DNA from: Candidatus Bacteroides merdigallinarum
GTDB taxonomy: Bacteria; Bacteroidota; Bacteroidia; Bacteroidales; Bacteroidaceae
Length of the DNA: 42,071 nt
Direction of reading: 5' to 3'
Assembly (NCBI GenBank): GCA_019116285.1
Contig: DXBX01000051.1
Coordinates: 1 to 42,071 of the forward strand
Under the pieces are notes generated by a model, which had not been told where the DNA came from, did no database searches, and saw nothing but the letters and a program-made list of their open reading frames with translations. This document shows, piece after piece, positions 1 through 7,249 of the stretch. The stretch's first letter is position 1, and each line of letters starts with the position of its first letter. Made by a program: the position numbers and the translations under genes.

Positions 1-129
1 CAGATGTTTGCCGCCAGCTTCCTTCAGATTCCAACTCGCGTTGGACACCCTTGCCCTTGGCTATACACTTCCCGCTATCGGGCGTGTTACGGACTTGCAC
101 CGATTAGAGAATGTTCATGCTGGGCGAAC
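1..129 (-). other. Group II intron, 5' end (domain I), partial, probably class C
   Basis: On the minus strand this reads like the 5' part of a bacterial group II intron: it opens with GTTCGCCCAGCATGAAC, then has GGTGCAAGTCCGTAACACG, then GGGCAAGGGTGTCC, then GAATCTGAAGGAAGCTGGCG. These are segments I recognise from domain I of bacterial introns whose 5' end is usually GTGCGCCC; here the second codon-like position is T instead of G. The intron starts directly after the ferritin terminator hairpin and its T tract, the typical insertion site of class C introns. The rest, including any reverse transcriptase, lies beyond the window start. Open frames here have no protein-like features. Confidence 0.72.
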
Positions 130-132
130 CCC

Positions 133-164
133 AAAAAGGGGCGCATCCACAGCGGACGCGCCCC
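133..164 (-). terminator. Rho-independent terminator of the ferritin gene
   Basis: On the minus strand the arms GGGGCGCGTCC and GGATGCGCCCC pair (one mismatch, 5-nt loop) and are followed by TTTTT. It begins about 28 bp after the ferritin stop codon. Confidence 0.85.
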
Positions 165-191
165 TTACTTTTATTCATGCCGGAGACCACC

Positions 192-674
192 TTACTTGCG
201 GGCACCCAGCTTGTCGTCGATGTAGTAGATACCACCCTCGCCGGCTTTCTTCAGCACCTCTACGATGCCGGCAGCCGTAGCCTCTTCTTCCACCTGCTCA
301 CGCACGAAGCTCCACATGAAGTCTTGCGTAGCCTTGTCCTTCTCGGCAGAAGCCACGTCGGTCAGTTCGTCAATCATCTTGGAGACACGGCACTCGTGCT
401 CATATACTTGCTGGAAGACCTCCAACGGCGTACCAAATTCGTTGGGAACAACGTCTACCTTGTCCACGAAGGCCACACCACCCCGCTTGATGAGGTAGGA
501 CGCCATCTGGCAAGCATGATCTTTCTCTTCCTCTGACTGCTTCTTCAGCCAGGCAGCCATGCCGCTGAAACCTTCCTTCTCCATGTAGAAAGACATGGAC
601 AGATACAAGTTGGCCGACCACAACTCTGCTGCGATCTGGTCATTGATAGCTTTTTGCAATTTCTCTGTAATCAT
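192..674 (-). CDS. ftnA: Ferritin (bacterial FtnA type)
   Basis: Cytoplasmic iron-storage ferritin of 160 residues that oxidises Fe(II) and stores it as a mineral core in a 24-subunit cage. The ferroxidase residues are visible at the same numbers as in E. coli FtnA: E17, Y24, E50, H53, E94, Q127 and E130. There is no haem-binding Met motif to suggest bacterioferritin. It starts at ATG 674 and appears monocistronic, with a strong terminator 28 bp downstream and a -7 box about 30 bp upstream. Length and motifs are normal for the family. The identification is secure. Confidence 0.97.
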   Translation of the reverse strand: MITEKLQKAINDQIAAELWSANLYLSMSFYMEKEGFSGMAAWLKKQSEEEKDHACQMASYLIKRGGVAFVDKVDVVPNEFGTPLEVFQQVYEHECRVSKMIDELTDVASAEKDKATQDFMWSFVREQVEEEATAAGIVEVLKKAGEGGIYYIDDKLGARK

Positions 675-703
675 ATTCGTAGGTTGTTTATGTTAAACCG
701 CTG

Positions 704-711
704 CAAATGTA
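704..711 (-). promoter_or_regulatory. Bacteroidetes -7 box (TACATTTG) for ferritin
   Basis: TACATTTG fits the TAnnTTTG element of the Bacteroidetes primary sigma factor and lies 30 bp upstream of the ferritin ATG. I see no good TTTG -33 element at the usual spacing. Confidence 0.55.
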
Positions 712-785
712 GCGAGAATGGCGGGAGGTTGTTCCTGCAATAACATTTTTTAATCCGGCGACACCTCCCTCTCCGGCTCCTCCCG

Positions 786-1634
786 TCAGTCCCGGGCCGT
801 ATGGATGGTGAGCTGCGGGAAGGGGAAGCCGATGCCCGCCCGGTTGAACTCCTCGTAGATGGCACGCTGCACATCGTAGTACACGCCCCAATAGTCCGCG
901 TTCTTCACCCAGACACGGATACGCACGTTGACACTACTGGCATCCAGCGCATCCAGCGCAATGAAGGGGGCCGGCGTGGACAGGATGCGCTTCTCCGCCG
1001 CCACGATACGGCGGGCTGCCTCCTCCACCCGAGCATAGTCTTCACCATATTCCACGCCTATCACCCAGTCCACGCGGCGCGTCTCCTCGCGGCTGTAGTT
1101 GACGATGGTGCCGCTGGAGGCCGAGCCGTTGGGGATGAAGACGGTCTTGTTGTCCGCCGTGGTGAGGATGGTGTGGAAGATCTGGATCTCCTTCACCGCA
1201 CCGCTCTCGCCCTGCGCCTCGATCCAGTCGCCCACCTTGTAGGGACGGAATATCAGGATGATGAGCCCGCCGGCAAAGTTCTGCAGGTTGCCGCTCAAGG
1301 CCATGCCGACCGCCACGCCCGCCGAGGCCAGCAGGGCGGCAAACGAGGTGGTCTCGATGCCCAGCTTGCTGATAACGGCTATCACCAGCAGGACCATCAG
1401 CAGGATGTGGACCAGGCTGCGCACAAAGGACTGCACGCCGGCATCCACCTTGCGGCGTTGCAGGATGCGGGCCACCATCTTGTTGAGGAACGAAATAATC
1501 AGGCGACCGATGATGAAGATGAGCAGCGCCGCCAGAATACGCTTGCCCAGTTCCAAACTGCCGTCCCACAGATTGAGCAGGACATCGTTCAATGAAGCGG
1601 GGAGAGTCCCCGATAATAGTGTCAGATACATCAT
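786..1634 (-). CDS. Small-conductance mechanosensitive channel, MscS family
   Basis: Inner-membrane channel of 282 residues that opens under membrane tension and releases solutes on hypo-osmotic shock. Three hydrophobic segments occupy about residues 30-125. The third is the Gly/Ala-rich pore helix (GVAVGMALSGNLQNFAGG), followed by the beta-domain signature with FRPYKVGDWIE and the PNG motif. Size matches the basic E. coli MscS (286 aa), with no extra sensor domain. It lies 151 bp downstream of thrC on the same strand, separated by a GC-rich tandem-repeat block. No clear promoter of its own is visible, so it may depend on thr read-through. Confidence 0.93.
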   Translation of the reverse strand: MMYLTLLSGTLPASLNDVLLNLWDGSLELGKRILAALLIFIIGRLIISFLNKMVARILQRRKVDAGVQSFVRSLVHILLMVLLVIAVISKLGIETTSFAALLASAGVAVGMALSGNLQNFAGGLIILIFRPYKVGDWIEAQGESGAVKEIQIFHTILTTADNKTVFIPNGSASSGTIVNYSREETRRVDWVIGVEYGEDYARVEEAARRIVAAEKRILSTPAPFIALDALDASSVNVRIRVWVKNADYWGVYYDVQRAIYEEFNRAGIGFPFPQLTIHTARD

Positions 1635-1660
1635 AAATAGACTTTAATTAATACTGAAAA

Positions 1661-1780
1661 TAACCCGGCGTACCCACCGGGGCATAACCCGGCGTACCCA
1701 CCGGAGCATAACCCGGCGTACCCACCGGGGCGTAACCCGGCGCCCCCGCCGGGTACTAACCCTGCACCCCCGCAGGGTCC
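1661..1780 (-). repeat. Five tandem copies of a 24-bp GC-rich palindromic repeat
   Basis: Units start at 1661, 1685, 1709, 1733 and 1757, each 24 bp. The first three differ at only two positions (core TAACCCGGCGTACCCACCGG). The fourth and fifth have diverged but keep the arms in compensated form (CCCGGCG with CGCCGGG; ACCCTGC with GCAGGGT). Each unit can fold into a hairpin. The block lies between thrC and the mscS-family gene. Confidence 0.9.
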
Positions 1781-1785
1781 GGGTC

Positions 1786-3096
1786 CTATTGTCCCAGGAG
1801 ATATTCCTTGAAGGAAGCGAAGTCCTTCGGCAGTTCCACGGTCTGCTTCTCGCGCTCCAGGAAGGCCCGCAAGCGGTCGGGCACGGAGACGGGCTGGCCG
1901 AGGATGCGCTGCACGGTCTCGCGGAACTTGGCGGGGTGGGCGGTCTCCAGGAAGATGCCGTCCTCGCCGTCGTGCAGGCCTTCCTGCAAGGCACGACAAC
2001 CGCAAGCACCATGGGGGTCGAGCAGGTAATGGTGACGGCTCCAAACGTCACGAACCTCCTCGGCAATCTGCTCGTCGGTATAGGTGGCCCCGGCAATGTC
2101 GCGGGCAATGGCATCGTGGTCGTCCCCATAGAGGTCGAGGATGCGGGCGAAGTTGCTGGGTGCGCCTACGTCCATGGCGTTGGCAATGGTGGCGATGCTG
2201 GGGCGGGGCGTGTAGACACCCGTCTGCAAGTATTGGTAGAAGACATCGTTGCGATTATTGGCGGCGATGAAGCGGCTGACGGGCAACCCCATGCGGCGGG
2301 CAAAGAGTCCGGCGGTCAGGTTGCCGAAGTTGCCGCTGGGCACGCACACCACCAATCGTCTCGCATCGGCCTCGGGCTGCAGCTTCCGCCATTGGGCATA
2401 GGCATAGAAATAATAGAACGCCTGGGGCAGGAAGCGGGCCACGTTGATGCTGTTGGCACTGGTCAGCTTCATGTGGGCGTTGAGGTCGGTGTCCAGGAAG
2501 GCCTCCTTCACCAGGGCCTGGCAGTCGTCGAAGGTGCCGTCCACCTCGAGGGCGGTGATGTTGTCGCCCAGCGTGGTGAACTGCCTCTCCTGCAGCGTGC
2601 TGACCTTACCCTTGGGATAGAGCACATAGACACGGATGCCCGGTACACCCAGGAAGCCGTTGGCCACGGCACTGCCCGTGTCGCCCGAGGTGGCTACCAG
2701 CACATTGACCTCCGTGTCGCCCTCGCGCCGGATGAAGTAGCCCAGCAGACGGGCCATGAAGCGGGCGCCCACGTCCTTGAAGGCCAGCGTGGGGCCGTGG
2801 AAGAGCTCCAGGGAATAAAGCCCGTCCGTCACAGGCACGAGGGGCACGTCGAAGTTGAGGGCATCGCGCACCAGGCTGTGCAGGGTGTCCTGCGGCACGT
2901 CTTCACCGAAGAAGGCATCGGCCACGTGGCAGGCTATGGTGGAGAAATCCATCAGGTCGATGTGTTCGAAGAACTCGTGAGGCAACGCTTCGATGCGGTC
3001 GGGCATATAGAGGCCCTTGTCGGGCGCCAGGCCGCGCACCACTGCCTCTTGGAGGGTGGCGGCGGGAGATTGGTGGTTGGTACTGTAGTATTTCAT
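1786..3096 (-). CDS. thrC: Threonine synthase
   Basis: PLP-dependent lyase of 436 residues that converts O-phospho-L-homoserine to L-threonine, the last step of the pathway. The N-terminus (MKYYSTNHQS...GLAPDKGLYMP) and the PLP lysine K107 in HGPTLAFKDVGARF are characteristic, as is the phosphate-binding SGDTGSA loop. The frame stays open upstream to 3321, but that extension overlaps the apgM-like gene in another frame, so ATG 3096 is the start, 14 bp after that gene's stop. It closes the thrA-kinase-thrC operon controlled by the upstream leader peptide. Confidence 0.96.
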   Translation of the reverse strand: MKYYSTNHQSPAATLQEAVVRGLAPDKGLYMPDRIEALPHEFFEHIDLMDFSTIACHVADAFFGEDVPQDTLHSLVRDALNFDVPLVPVTDGLYSLELFHGPTLAFKDVGARFMARLLGYFIRREGDTEVNVLVATSGDTGSAVANGFLGVPGIRVYVLYPKGKVSTLQERQFTTLGDNITALEVDGTFDDCQALVKEAFLDTDLNAHMKLTSANSINVARFLPQAFYYFYAYAQWRKLQPEADARRLVVCVPSGNFGNLTAGLFARRMGLPVSRFIAANNRNDVFYQYLQTGVYTPRPSIATIANAMDVGAPSNFARILDLYGDDHDAIARDIAGATYTDEQIAEEVRDVWSRHHYLLDPHGACGCRALQEGLHDGEDGIFLETAHPAKFRETVQRILGQPVSVPDRLRAFLEREKQTVELPKDFASFKEYLLGQ

Positions 3097-3110
3097 ATCA
3101 GCAGGTACAT

Positions 3111-4328
3111 TTATAGGTTCATGAATTGGTTGATGAATCCGTCCTCGCGCAGCAGCCCGTAGCTGCCCTCGCAGGCGGCCACCTCGTCGAAGGTCTGCAC
3201 GCCGTCGGGCTGGATGCCGGGATGCCAGATGACAAAAGGCACCGGCTCGGCCGTGTGGGTGCGCACCTCGCAAGGCGTGGGATGGTCGGGCAGGACGGCG
3301 ATGGCCACCGGCTCCGACCATGTGCGTACCGCCTCGTAGATGGGGCCCACGACGCGGCTGTCCAAGTCTTCGACGGTGCGGGTCTTCAGGGCAATGTCAC
3401 CCTCATGCCCGGCCTCGTCACTGGCCTCGATATGAAGGTAGACAAAGTCGTCGGTACGGAGGGCATCGAGGGCGGCACGGACTTTGTTCTCGTAGTTGGT
3501 GTCATAGAGGCCCGTGGCTCCCTCCACATCAATGCGGCGCAAACCGGCGTAACGGCCAATGCCACGGATGAGGTCCACGGCGGTGATGACCGCCCCGCGC
3601 TTCACCTGGGGGAAGCGGCTGCTGAACGGCTCCATCTGCGGACGGTAGCCGGGACTCCACGGCCAGATGCTGTTGGCGGGATCCTTGCCCTCGGCCATGC
3701 GGCGCAGGTTGAGGGGATGAGCGGCCAGCAACTCCTGTGAGCGGAGGATAAGGTCGTTCAGCAAGGCGGCTGTCTCCTCGGCTTCGGGGTGTCCTTCCGC
3801 CGCCTTGACCAGCAAAGGGCGGAACGGTTGCAGGGGCACATCGTGCGGGGGCGTGCAGTCGAGATGCTTGTCGCCGCCCCGTATCACCAACAGGTGGCGA
3901 TATTGCACCCCCGTATAGAAGTGTACGCGGTCGTTGCCCAGCTGCTCTTGCAGGTAGCGGATGAGCACATCGGCCTCCTCCGTGGTGATATGCCCGGCAG
4001 AGTGATTCTTGAGAAGCTCCCCCTCGATGCAAACCAGGTTGCAGCGCATGGCCATGTCGCCGGGCTGCAAGTCCACACCGATGCTGGCGGCTTCCAACGC
4101 GCCGCGTCCTTCGTACACCTTCGGAAGGTCATAGCCCAGGACGGACATATTGGCTACTTCACTGCCGGGATGGAAGCCGGGCAGCACGGTAAGCAGGCGA
4201 CCACACCGGCCCAGGCGGGCCAGGCGATCCATGTTCGGAGTATGAGCGGCCTGAAGCAACGTCCTGCCACCCAGCGAGGCGATGGGATGATCAGCCATGC
4301 CATCGCCCAATATAATAATGTGTTTCAT
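3111..4328 (-). CDS. ApgM-like alkaline-phosphatase-superfamily protein, putative homoserine kinase
   Basis: 405-residue protein of the archaeal-type cofactor-independent phosphoglycerate mutase family. It opens with the metal-binding ILGDGMAD motif and has further metal ligands near the C-terminus (DEAGHEGD, LPDHPTP). The Bacteroidetes member of this family, always found between thrA and thrC, is annotated as a proposed homoserine kinase; the operon lacks a GHMP-type ThrB. Homoserine phosphorylation is therefore the likely role, inferred from family knowledge and position. ATG 4328 is chosen over an in-frame TTG at 4337. A glycolytic mutase role cannot be excluded from sequence alone. Confidence 0.88.
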   Translation of the reverse strand: MKHIIILGDGMADHPIASLGGRTLLQAAHTPNMDRLARLGRCGRLLTVLPGFHPGSEVANMSVLGYDLPKVYEGRGALEAASIGVDLQPGDMAMRCNLVCIEGELLKNHSAGHITTEEADVLIRYLQEQLGNDRVHFYTGVQYRHLLVIRGGDKHLDCTPPHDVPLQPFRPLLVKAAEGHPEAEETAALLNDLILRSQELLAAHPLNLRRMAEGKDPANSIWPWSPGYRPQMEPFSSRFPQVKRGAVITAVDLIRGIGRYAGLRRIDVEGATGLYDTNYENKVRAALDALRTDDFVYLHIEASDEAGHEGDIALKTRTVEDLDSRVVGPIYEAVRTWSEPVAIAVLPDHPTPCEVRTHTAEPVPFVIWHPGIQPDGVQTFDEVAACEGSYGLLREDGFINQFMNL

Positions 4329-4360
4329 ATCTTGCAACTTTAATCAGTATAGATAACCCC

Positions 4361-4449
4361 CTTCACAGTACTACTGTGAAGTCCTCACACGGCTACTGTG
4401 AAAGCTTCACAACAGTACTGTGAAAGCCTCACAGTACTGCTGTGAACAG
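4361..4449. repeat. Tandem array of four ~22-bp palindromes between thrA and the apgM-like gene
   Basis: Four consecutive units of 21-23 bp begin at about 4361, 4384, 4405 and 4428. The first contains the palindrome TTCACAGTACTACTGTGAA, and the others are variants with a TACTGT or ACAGTA core. Each can form a hairpin in the thr operon mRNA. A related array lies at 12893-12980. Confidence 0.85.
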
Positions 4450-4472
4450 AACAAGGTATTACCGACCGTACC

Positions 4473-6905
4473 TCAGACATTGGCAATGCTCATGATGTCG
4501 GCAAATACACCCGCCGCCGTCACGCCTGCCCCGGCACCGTAACCCTGAATCATCATCGGATAGTCGTGATAGCGCTCGGTGGTCAGCAGGATGATGTTAT
4601 TGCTGCCCTCCAATCCATAAAACGGATGGTCGCGGCCCACCTCCATCAGGCCGACGCTGGCCTTGCCGTCCTCCAGGCGAGCCACGAAACGCCAGTGCTT
4701 GCCTTCCTCCTCCAGGATGCGGCGGCGCAATTCAAACTGATCGTCCAGCGTGGGCACCTTCTGCCAGAAGTCGTCCAGCGTGCCTTCAAAGAAGTCGTCC
4801 GGCACGAAGAGATGCTTCTCCACGTCCTCCTGCTCCAGCCGGTAGCCGGCTTCGCGAGCCAGGATGACCAGCTTGCGGATGACGTCCTTGCCGCTGAGGT
4901 CAATGCGCGGGTCGGGCTCGGAGTAACGCTCGATCTGCGCCATACGGATAGCCTTGCTAAAAGGAACCTCAGCACTCAGTTTGTTGAAGATGTAGTTCAG
5001 CGTGCCGCTCAGCACGGCTTCTATCTTCAGGATCTTGTCGCCGCTGTGGATGAGGTCGTTGATGGTGTTGATGATGGGCAGGCCCGCACCTACGTTGGTC
5101 TCGAAGAGATACTTCACGCCACGCTGCCGGGCTATCTGCTTCAGCTCGCGGTAGTTGTCGTAGGCAGACGAGGCGGCAATCTTGTTGGCGGCCACCACCG
5201 AGACGTTGTGCAAGAGCAGCTCCTTGTAGATAGAAGCCACGTCGGCACTGGCCGTGCAATCCACGAAGACGGAGTTGAAGATGTTCATGGCGATGATGCC
5301 GTCGCGCAGGATTTCCGTGTTGCTGGGTTGTCCCTTCTGCTGCAGCTCCTCGCGATAGTTGGCCAGGTCGATGCCCTCGCGGCAGAAGAGCGAGTGCGAA
5401 GCGTCGGCAATGCCCACCACGTTGAGCTGAAGGCCGTTCTCCTGCATCAGCTTCTGCCGCTGGCTGTGAATCTGCTCGATGAGGCTACCTCCCACGGTGC
5501 CGACCCCGCAAATGAAGAGGTTGAGCACCTGATATTCGGAGAGGAAGAACGAGTCGTGGATGACGTTGAGCGACTTGCGCAAGGACTTGCTGTCCACCAC
5601 AAACGAGATGTTCGTCTCGCTCGCACCCTGCGCACAGGCTATGACGTTGATACCGTTACGTCCCAGCGTGCCGAACAGCTTGCCGGCAATGCCCGGCGTA
5701 TGCTTCATATTCTCGCCTACGATGGCGACGGTAGCCAGATTTTTCTCGGCCTGGATGGGAGAAATCTCGCCCATCTCAATCTCCTTGGCAAACTCCGTGG
5801 TCAGCACCTCGCAAGCCAGGTCGGCATCGGCATTGCGCACGCCGATGGACGTGGAGTTCTCCGACGATGCTTGGGATACTAAGAATACGCTGATGCCGTT
5901 CTTGGCCAGCGCCTTGAAGATGCGGTAGTTGACGCCGATGACGCCCACCATGCCCAGGCCCTGCACGGTGATGAGGCTCGTGTCGTTAATGGACGAGATG
6001 CCCTTGATGGCCTTGCTCTGCGGATCGCTCACTTCCCGCTTGATGACGGTGCCGCCCCCTTCGGGATTGAACGTGTTCTTTATCAGAATAGGAATATTCT
6101 TGTGGCAGACGGGATAGATGGTGGGCGGATAGACCACCTTCGCACCGAAGTTGCACAATTCCGTAGCCTCCACATAGCTCAGTTCGTTGATGGTATAGGC
6201 AGTGGAGATGACGCGCGGGTCAGCCGTCATAAAACCGTCCACATCCGTCCAAATCTCCAGCGAGTCGGCATCCAGTGCCGCCGCGATGATGGCAGCCGTA
6301 TAATCCGAACCACCACGCCCCAGATTGGTCACCTCGCCCGTAGTCTTGTCCGTGGCGATGAAGCCGGGCACCAGCGACAGGCGGGGCAGGTCGCGGAAGG
6401 TCTCGCGCACCAGCCGGTTGGTCAGGTCCGTATCCAGCACGTGCTTGGAATACTTCTTCTCGGTCTTGATGAACAGGCGCGAGTCAAACCACTGCGCGCC
6501 GGTCAGCTGGGCGGCGATGAGCGAGGACAGGCGTTCGCCATAGCTGACAATGGTGTCCGACGTCTTCTGAGACAGGTCCTTGATGAGGTAGATGCCCTGG
6601 AAAATGTCCTTCAGTTCGTTGAGCAACTCGCCTACCTGACGCTGCACGGCCATCTGCGCGTCAAACTCGGCAAACACCCGCTTGACCATCTCCACGTGGC
6701 GGCTGACAATCTCACGGAATTCGTTCTCGTAGGCAGCGTCGCCCGAAGCCGCCATGCGCGAGGTCTGTATCAGCTTGTCCGTGATGCCGCCCAAGGCAGA
6801 CACCACCACGATGACCGGCTCTTGCTGGGCCTCCACAATGCGTTTCACTCTCAAGATACTCTCTACGGAACCTACCGACGTCCCGCCGAATTTCATTACT
6901 TTCAT
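4473..6905 (-). CDS. thrA: Bifunctional aspartate kinase / homoserine dehydrogenase
   Basis: 810-residue fusion catalysing the first and third steps from aspartate to homoserine. The kinase domain covers about residues 1-290 (KFGGTSVGS at 5-13, GRGGSD at 196-201). Two ACT regulatory domains follow at about 305-450, the usual site of threonine feedback inhibition. The homoserine dehydrogenase domain runs from about 460, with the NAD(P)-binding ICGVGTVGG near 465-473. Length is normal for ThrA/MetL. It is first in the thr operon, behind a leader peptide and attenuator. The gap to the next gene holds four palindromes. Confidence 0.97.
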   Translation of the reverse strand: MKVMKFGGTSVGSVESILRVKRIVEAQQEPVIVVVSALGGITDKLIQTSRMAASGDAAYENEFREIVSRHVEMVKRVFAEFDAQMAVQRQVGELLNELKDIFQGIYLIKDLSQKTSDTIVSYGERLSSLIAAQLTGAQWFDSRLFIKTEKKYSKHVLDTDLTNRLVRETFRDLPRLSLVPGFIATDKTTGEVTNLGRGGSDYTAAIIAAALDADSLEIWTDVDGFMTADPRVISTAYTINELSYVEATELCNFGAKVVYPPTIYPVCHKNIPILIKNTFNPEGGGTVIKREVSDPQSKAIKGISSINDTSLITVQGLGMVGVIGVNYRIFKALAKNGISVFLVSQASSENSTSIGVRNADADLACEVLTTEFAKEIEMGEISPIQAEKNLATVAIVGENMKHTPGIAGKLFGTLGRNGINVIACAQGASETNISFVVDSKSLRKSLNVIHDSFFLSEYQVLNLFICGVGTVGGSLIEQIHSQRQKLMQENGLQLNVVGIADASHSLFCREGIDLANYREELQQKGQPSNTEILRDGIIAMNIFNSVFVDCTASADVASIYKELLLHNVSVVAANKIAASSAYDNYRELKQIARQRGVKYLFETNVGAGLPIINTINDLIHSGDKILKIEAVLSGTLNYIFNKLSAEVPFSKAIRMAQIERYSEPDPRIDLSGKDVIRKLVILAREAGYRLEQEDVEKHLFVPDDFFEGTLDDFWQKVPTLDDQFELRRRILEEEGKHWRFVARLEDGKASVGLMEVGRDHPFYGLEGSNNIILLTTERYHDYPMMIQGYGAGAGVTAAGVFADIMSIANV

Positions 6906-6954
6906 TGTATGCGGTTTTAATGAAGTTACTAATTTAATAAGGTAAGAAGATGCA

Positions 6955-6969
6955 CCCCGCCTACCGGGG
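6955..6969 (-). terminator. Probable transcription attenuator of the thr operon
   Basis: On the minus strand CCCCG, a 5-nt loop and CGGGG form a compact hairpin followed by TGCATCTTCTTACC, 50 bp before the thrA start. The upstream segment CGGGGTTAG at the end of the leader peptide can pair with the same CCCCG arm, giving the alternative antiterminator of classical attenuation. The T tract is weak, so the call is moderate. Confidence 0.55.
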
Positions 6970-7036
6970 AGCCTCCGTTCTCAAAAAAGATATTGCTGAA
7001 AAATGGTGTAACACGTAGAAACACAAAATACTATCC

Positions 7037-7102
7037 CTAACCCCGAAGGGTCATGGTCCCCATGGATGTGACGGTATGCAGATAATACTTCTTCATAAGC
7101 AT
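7037..7102 (-). CDS. thrL: Threonine operon leader peptide
   Basis: A 21-codon open frame upstream of thrA. From the internal ATG at 7096 it reads MKKYYLHTVTSMGTMTLRG (19 aa); the first ATG at 7102 adds Met-Leu. It holds four Thr and several Met codons clustered in its second half and ends with TAG at 7039-7037. It sits just after a -7 box and before an attenuator-like hairpin and thrA, the layout of ribosome-mediated attenuation. A UUCG-capped hairpin (ACCC/GGGT) overlaps its last codons and could act as the pause or protector element. The sequence is not similar to E. coli ThrL, but composition and position support the call. Confidence 0.72.
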   Translation of the reverse strand: MLMKKYYLHTVTSMGTMTLRG

Positions 7103-7130
7103 TGTTTCTATCGCAGTTGATAAGATGTTG

Positions 7131-7138
7131 CAAAAGTA
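7131..7138 (-). promoter_or_regulatory. -7 box (TACTTTTG) for the thr operon
   Basis: TACTTTTG on the minus strand matches TAnnTTTG and lies about 29 bp before the first leader-peptide ATG. A -33 TTTG at standard spacing is not obvious. Confidence 0.5.
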
Positions 7139-7223
7139 ATAATAAATGTATTCAATCTATCACTTTCAACGACTTTTTTGCGATAAAAGTATAGGAAAGT
7201 ACGAAAACGACCGATATTAATCG

Positions 7224-7231
7224 TAACTTTG
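7224..7231 (+). promoter_or_regulatory. -7 box (TAACTTTG) for radA
   Basis: Matches TAnnTTTG and predicts transcription starting about 10 bp before the radA ATG at 7250, which argues against the in-frame TTG at 7229 as a start. Confidence 0.5.
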
Positions 7232-7249
7232 GCGCAAAAATACAACGAA

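Larger units (their letters stand above)
6906..7249. other. Divergent intergenic region between thrA and radA
   Basis: Holds the thr attenuator, thr leader peptide and thr -7 box on the minus strand, and the radA -7 box (TAACTTTG, 7224-7231) on the plus strand. The two promoters are divergent and under 100 bp apart. No further gene is seen. Confidence 0.8.

Noticed and set aside
4..536. Overlapping plus-strand open frames at the window start
   Set aside because: They run antisense to the group II intron and ferritin and have no protein-family features.
1631..2129. Minus-strand open frames with Gly-rich repeats (GGYAGLCP) ending in the 24-bp repeat block
   Set aside because: They run through thrC in the wrong frame; the repeats simply keep frame because 24 is divisible by three.
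7229..7249. Earlier TTG start for radA
   Set aside because: It overlaps the -7 box and adds residues not expected in RadA; ATG 7250 gives the normal N-terminus.
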